From NCBI RefSeq assembly GCF_000002985.6, contig NC_003283.11, forward strand, positions 9,300,001-9,364,000: a DNA stretch of 64,000 bases, given 5' to 3'. The translations under genes and the position numbers were made by a program. Positions within the stretch are counted from its first letter, which is position 1. Every line of letters begins with the position of its first letter. The DNA comes from Caenorhabditis elegans (taxonomy: Eukaryota > Nematoda > Chromadorea > Rhabditida > Rhabditidae). The notes under the pieces were generated by a model. It did no database searches, was not told the DNA's origin, and saw only the letters and a program-made list of their open reading frames with translations. Below, in pieces: positions 57,735 through 64,000 of this stretch.

Positions 57735-59750
57735 TCAGTACAAACCGCATCCTTGCAAGTTGGCCTGGATAATCATATCAATCACTGAGTCCAAAATCAT
57801 TTGTACTTGATCTGTATCTGTTGCACACGTCTGATGCATGTAAATCGTCTTTTCTGGATTTGCATTCAATCCATCAAACTTTTCCTCAATATATCGACAC
57901 GATTCGTCGTAGGTTTGTGCACCTGAAAATATATGGGCAGAGTGTGAAAAAGTTCAATTAAATCTTACCTTTATAGTCTGGGAATGCGGATTTAATTGAA
58001 GTTCTTTTAATCTTCTCGGCAAACAAATCCTTCTTATTTAAGAAAAGAATCATTGAAGTATTGATGAACCATCGTGAATTACAAATTGATTCAAACAGCC
58101 TCATTGATTCAATCATTCGATTCTGCAAAAAAAAAAACAATTCTCAAATAAACCATAAAGTTTTCCTTGTTCTAACCGTCGTCTCATCTTCAAACAGAAC
58201 TTGATCATATTCTGAAATTGCAGCGATGAAAATAATTGCATTAACATCTTCAAAACAATGAATCCATTTCTTTCTCTCTGATCGTTGACCTCCAACGTCA
58301 AATACCCTGAAACTCATGTCTTGCAAACTCATGAATCATTAACTATTCACACCTAAAATCTACACTTTTCATTTGAAATTTAACTTCAACAATTCCAGTT
58401 GTCTTGATTCTAGACAGAAGAATATCCTGTTCAGTTGGATTATAATCGGGTAACTTGATACGATCAAGACTTGATAGAAAACTAAAAAAATATAAATGTG
58501 AATCTTGAAGTTCTAGAAGTACAGTAAAATCTTACTGTGGTGCACTTTCAGGCATTTGGAACTCATTTCCTTTTGCAATAACTTGCTGAACGGCTTTATC
58601 ATTCCATAATGCTTGAATGGCATTTGCTAATTCTTCTGGGAAAACTTTCGCTTCTTGGAGCATTTTATGAGACTCCATCACAAATTTTGCATCATTTTCT
58701 CGAATTGGCTTATCAAAGGTCATTCGAAGTGCTTCCATTCCTTTCAGAATTGCAGTCATTGCTTGAAGGGTATTATTGAAAACGACACTTTTCTGTTGTT
58801 CAGCCTCTTCTGCAGTAAATCCGTGATCGTGAAGAATCCTCATTTGTTTCAGAACCGTACTTTTTCCACATTCTCCAGCACCTGAAATTAGTAAGAGTTT
58901 AATTTTGCCAACTTGTCACAAACCCCAGCTAATTTATTTTTCAACTTCTAAATTCTCAGAATCAAATGAAAGAAACAGCTGAAAACCTAAGGCTACGCAC
59001 ACTTGATATCTGAAAATTTGACATCAACGGGTTCTACGTAGTTTGTAGTTCTTTGATAAGCTTCAAAAGAGAATTATAACTTGATAAATAATTTGATTAT
59101 TAATATTTAGAACACATGAAAATTTTTGCGGGCAGTTAAAAAAGTAGTGTTTGCAAGAAGCCGGGTGAGAGAAGAAACTTTAAAACTTTAATAATTATTT
59201 TATATGATTTCGAGAAAATTGAGTTGATGTTCTTTATTCTTATTACTGATCATTTCTCATTTTCTCTGACTTGTCCTTTTTGTCTGTAAATATAGTATTT
59301 AAAAATCACAGCTCTTTCATTCTCTGAATTATTAATCACAGTTATTACAAATTTGAAGTAATTTTTTGAAAAAGTGTTCGAGAACAGAAGGGAACATTTC
59401 TTCTGAAACGATAATATTTTTTTATCCCAACGTTCTCATAAATTAAATTTTTTGGACTTTTCAACAAAAGCGGGTAACAATTTCTCACACGACACTTTTG
59501 TTTTGCTTGTAATTATTTGATTCCGGCGTATTATCAAAAAGTCAAACAAGTTCTCAATGAGTCATATGATTACCGTAAAACAATTTCTGACTGCGCGAAG
59601 CTGAATACAAAAAATAAGTTTTAAAATTTTACCCAAAAGCAGAAGCTTCACAACTTTTTGCTGTGACATATGGTTCTGCATCATTTCCTTATCGATCGCT
59701 TTTGATTTCAACGTCAGTTCTTTGTCCTCTGCAGATTGGCATAATCCCAT
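57735..59750 (-). CDS. gpa-3: Heterotrimeric G-protein alpha subunit
   Basis: Exons in transcription order: 59750-59633, 58881-58536, 58481-58353, 58306-58177, 58122-57969 and 57922-57735, giving 354 aa. The N-terminus MGLCQS carries myristoyl (G2) and palmitoyl (C4) sites. The P-loop is GAGECGKST at residues 40-48, with Cys44 where most G-alphas have Ser. Switch I has the catalytic R179 in SRIKTTG. Switch II is [12 protein letters not shown] with Q205. The guanine-specificity motif is NKKD at 270-273, and TCATDT is near the end. The C-terminus is CGLY, a pertussis-toxin-type Gi/o tail. Length and sequence match my memory of GPA-3 (E02C12.5), which acts in chemosensory neurons and dauer signalling. 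Confidence 0.93.
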
Positions 59751-62700
59751 AATTGTTCTTTGGCTAATAATTTTCTGTAATTTGAATATAGATTTGAATG
59801 AAGCACAACTCTAAAAAGCCCAAAAGTTCAAACAAAAAGTGAAAAATGAAAAGCAGGCCTGATTATGCGACAACCGAAGTTTAACGAAACGAAAAATAAG
59901 AAAAGAAGTAGACACGGGGTAAATGAGAAGAAAATGAGAAAATGCTCGTTAGCGGGCGGGCGGCGGCGACGGCGGTCAGAGCCAAAGTCAGATATTCAGA
60001 ATTTTGTGTTGTTGATATCTCGTGTGTCTCTTTCTTTTTCTGTTTCACCTCGACAATAATGAAAGACGACAGCAAGCATTTTTTCACAAGAAATGGTGCT
60101 GCCAATTCAACAAAACGACACCAAGCTGTGACGCATTGAAAATGAACAAATATCATAATAATGAGTGATAAAAGATGTTCGATTCAGCTGAAAATGTTCA
60201 ATAATACATTAATCTTTCGAATAGAATCAATTTGTACATCATCATGAATTTCACATCTAAATGAACGAAAGATAGACTATTGTTCGATGGAATAGTTCCA
60301 GTCGTTTCTTTTTGATGTTTCAGATCTTCCCGGAAACTTAGATTATTTTATTGATATTCGTGGTCGAAAGTCTTTTTCAAAAATCAATCAAAAATCAATA
60401 GGAAGCCCCCCAGCTCTAGTTCCACTGGAAAATTATTTCACGCATATTTCAAATGTCGACGAATGCTTAGACATAAAAAAGAAGCATACAAAAATAGACT
60501 CAAAATGAATGCATAATGTTTCCAGGAGTATTTGAGGGTCCACAATCAATACGAGTATTAAAATTGATTTTTGTAGTGAAAATTACAACGGTTGATACAA
60601 CCCACCAAAATCTGTGCGATTGGGAAATTTCAAATTTGTCTAATTAGTTAGATTCTAAAAATTGTAATTGAACATTGAACCAAGTTTCTCAATATGAACA
60701 TATAATATCAGAAATCACCTCGTCTACGATCATTGAGGTCAGAGTGGTCAGTACGAAAAGTGCAAACATCTATTTGCAAAATAAAATTTCAGGAGGCGTC
60801 AAGTGACGGAAAGTTCTAGTTTAGTAGTCAAGGAAGGATAGAGCTGTAGTTGGCGAGAGTGTTAAGATTCTTAATATCCCACGGCATTTACTTTTAGAAA
60901 CGCTAACTTTTAGAAATGCAAAAATGAGGTTTGTGATCGATATTTATTGATAAAATTCAAAATTTGAAAAATACTTAAATATTACTTTAAAAAAGATGAA
61001 CATGACTTATTTTAATGATGAATTTTCTAGTCTCCACTGGGTAATTAGATATTGAAACTTTTCAAAATAACAAAAAAAGTTTTGTTTTTCAAAAAAATGT
61101 TTTTAGACAACTAGAATAAATACTTGTAAGGAAGTTCTAAAAACTGTTTTGTTTCTTAAAAAAAACAACGAAAAAGTTAGTATTTACGTGAGTTTTCGCA
61201 ATGTGTCCCAAATCAAATGTCTTCGGGGGAAATCACATGTATTTCCCCAAATTTCTAAGTTTGCAAGTAATTTTGATGGGGTTTTACAAAAAAAAAATCA
61301 TCTGCCAGGGATTATACAACTCGACGGAAAAGTTTGTTAGAAAGTTTACAAATATCCTTGACAACTATGTTTTTCACAAATTTCAAAACTAACACACATT
61401 GATTATGAATTTGTATTTGTCAGCATTTTCATTAATTTTATCTATTTGAGTTCAAATGAATAAATCTAAAAACCCATTTACTTGCCACCAAATTTAAATT
61501 TTCTTTTTCTCAACCGCCATAAGAATATCGTAAAAATCAAATCACAAAAAATGAAATAACAACGAAATTGGTTAAAAATGGCTCCCTTCAGCTACACATA
61601 ATTCTGAAAATCATGGGCGCATGGTGTCGTTGTCATCGGAAAATAACAGGTGCAAATCAGTGAAGTGAGAGCTCACCGGTGCGTGTGTGTGAGTGTATGA
61701 AAGAGAATAAAAATATTGGTGAGAAAAGAGTTAGAGCAATTTCTGTTTACGTCACACAGTCACAATACCTATGTGGAATACAATGAGGGATTAAAAAAGG
61801 CAAGGACTATGAAACAAGGATACAAAGAATACAGCAAGAAATGTATTCTATCAGTTTTTTCTTGAATGAAGCGTCATAGGAACATCTGGAAGATAGCTAG
61901 AAATAGAATTCGGTATGAGATTGAAATTAATCTTACAAAGCAATTCCAGACTAACCAGAAACTTTCAAATGTGAAACAGGATTAACCTGTACTGGATTAA
62001 AATGGTGCAAGACGAGTTGGTTGTAACCTCTTTTAAGCAAGTAGAAGAGTATTCCTGGATTCATTTGATATTTGAGAGAGTTACAATTATTTTTTGCAAA
62101 GTGATTCCAAATTCAAGGAATATTTATCATAAATACAAAAAATTTCGATTGAAAAACACAGAAAATGGTAACAATAAGATAAGATCAGATGTTATTGATT
62201 GTTTTCAAATGAATGTACTCTTTAAAAATTTTAATTTTTTTTAAAAATCAAGCTAGACATACAAGCTTTCTTGAAAGTTCATAAAATAAACTTTAAAAAA
62301 TGAGAGAAAAATTAAAAAATTGTTTCCTCAATAGTAAATCGTGGCTAATTATAAGTTGTAGGCATATCTCCACGGACAACCAGCAAGTATGAATTATTTT
62401 ATTTTTATTATCACATATACTAGGGGAGCCTGATTTTTTGTTTGATTGAAATCAACTTTTCTTTTCTAATTTGTTCCGCATTGCATTGTTATTATTCAAT
62501 TGAATTAATGAGGTAAAAAGAAAATGTTATAAATAAAGTATTGATATAGACTTGTAAATACTAACTTATTTTATTTAAGACATGCTCAAAAAAGAAATCA
62601 AATTATACCTTAAAAATAAGAAATCCCGATAAACGATGTAACAAAAATAAATTCAAACAATTAATAGAAAAAGGCAAAGGAAACGTTTTCGAGATGGATA

Positions 62701-64000
62701 AAAAGAAGTCAGAAAGGAAATTAAAGGGTTCCTGACATAATAATGTGTGGGATTGAAATCCTGCTAGAATGCCAATTGATATTACTTTCTTCGTAGATCT
62801 TATGCAATTTTCAATAAGAATCTAATGAAAAGTTTCATCAGAATTACGAAGTGAAGAAAAATAATCAAAGAATGAATTTCAAACAATTAATATTGGAAAT
62901 TTAGATTAACGTTGAAAAATTGAATAGTTGGAGACAACTACATATTCAATAGATCTTTGAAATTAAAATTTCGTAAGTTCACGCGCCATGCAGAAACTTC
63001 TTGACTGCTGAATTTTTGATAAAGGTTATAGGAAACTGAAATAATTAATTTTCCACCTAAAAAGTTGAGTGATTTCAGATTTACTTCAACTTCTATAAAA
63101 TCAATTTTTCATTATTTTCCCTTTTAATCAAAAAAAATCAAAGAGTTCAATCAACAAGATTACTTGAGAACATTTGATCAAACAATGGATATGCATACTT
63201 TAGAGCAAAAGATTAAGAATCAATGAAATTCAAGAAGAGTGTTAATATGTATACAGGAAGCATAAACTTTTGAATATGGCGTCAAAATATTGGATCAGCT
63301 GTTTTTGATATCTAAACTGAATCAGCCTTATTAAATGTACTTTTCATACAGATATGAACTAGAAGATTGCAGACTATCATTGATGAAAATATAAGTCTGA
63401 AACTAATCATTTTCGAAAAAAAAGTTATTTGAATTTGGTACTGCTCCTCATGTAAACACGGGCTTCCAGCATCTCTCGTATTCAAAAAAGGAAAATTGGC
63501 TGTTAAAAACGTGCCAGTTTCTTTTATCTTGGAACTTTGAGGATGAATGCTTTAGAAACTTGAAAATTAAAAAGTTCGGAAAATTTAAATGTTAATTAAA
63601 ATAATCAACTTCCTATTCTAATTAAAAATATGGAAGAACCAAAAATCTATTGAACCATTTAATAACAGACATAACAAGTATTTCAAAACGTTGACTCATA
63701 TGAATATTTCTGGTTTGAATGATCGCATTACATTGTACTTTTACACTACATGCATTTTTCAAACTAAAATATACCCTCAGTTGATCATTCTATAAGCTTT
63801 TGAATATACTTGAACCAATTCGTTTCTTGGAGTATCAATAGAACAAGTGCAACTAACTACATCCTAGACATTAATTTCTTTCTGAAAGGCGATAGAGGGT
63901 ATAAAAGTAAAATATTCATTTTATGCTACAAGTTGGACTTTAAAAATCATTAAAATCAAATATTTTTTCAAAAGAAATTTCGATCAATTTTTCCAAAAAA
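59751..64000. other. gpa-3 upstream region, no further gene seen
   Basis: Largely AT-rich, with short open frames and no domains on either strand. A GC-rich patch (59950-59985) lies about 200 bp upstream of the gpa-3 start and a short TG-rich run lies at 61680-61697. It is probably the regulatory region of gpa-3. The window ends without a new gene. Confidence 0.5.

Noticed and set aside
62002-62244. 80-codon frame upstream of gpa-3
   Set aside because: No domain, no splice context; consistent with chance in AT-rich DNA.

Overview
The window looks like nuclear DNA of a Caenorhabditis nematode, almost certainly C. elegans chromosome V. It is AT-rich. Introns are mostly 40-60 bp with TTTTCAG-type acceptors, many genes have a trans-splice-like acceptor just before the ATG, and the gene families are nematode ones (srx chemoreceptors, transthyretin-like proteins, a divergent nuclear receptor). 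The run kvs-2 / tag-153 / acl-14 / ucp-4 / coq-6 / try-5 / gpa-3 fits my memory of the F44A2-K07B1-E02C12 clones. Symbols are given only where I recognise the protein, and none was checked against a database. Exon boundaries were read by eye from splice consensus, and every spliced model reported stays in frame to its stop.

Layout. 1-5 kb (+): 3' part of a MIF4G-domain gene, a 58-codon three-exon gene, and a divergent nuclear hormone receptor. 5.5-10.7 kb (+): a secreted BPI/LBP-type lipid-binding protein in 14 exons. 10.7-18.2 kb: long gene-poor stretch ending in tRNA-Ala(CGC). 18.3-26.7 kb (+): a Kv channel, a GNAT-like acyltransferase and a CNOT2-like CCR4-NOT subunit. 27.4-33.0 kb (-): an LPGAT1-type acyltransferase (acl-14) with a DGAT2-family acyltransferase nested antiparallel in one intron. 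34.8-38.8 kb (+): ucp-4, then coq-6. 38.9-43.6 kb: a 66/67-bp minisatellite starting 16 bp after the coq-6 stop, a nearly perfect 1.2-kb tandem duplication, and a string of short coding-like fragments. 43.7-44.2 kb (-): an intronless TATA-box gene. 45.1-46.9 kb (-): a GPATCH3 homologue, divergent from the secreted serine protease try-5 (47.1-48.7 kb, +). 50-54.5 kb (+): two srx chemoreceptor genes. 54.6-56.5 kb (-): two transthyretin-like genes. 57.7-59.75 kb (-): a chemosensory-type G-alpha (gpa-3) with about 4 kb of upstream sequence running to the window end.

How genes relate. Mitochondrial ucp-4 and coq-6 are adjacent on one strand. Two lipid acyltransferases overlap as nested genes. Chemoreceptors and a G-alpha subunit share the right end. 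I found no wholly new gene system. The least ordinary stretch is 38.85-43.55 kb, where a minisatellite, a recent tandem duplication and probable gene relics adjoin.
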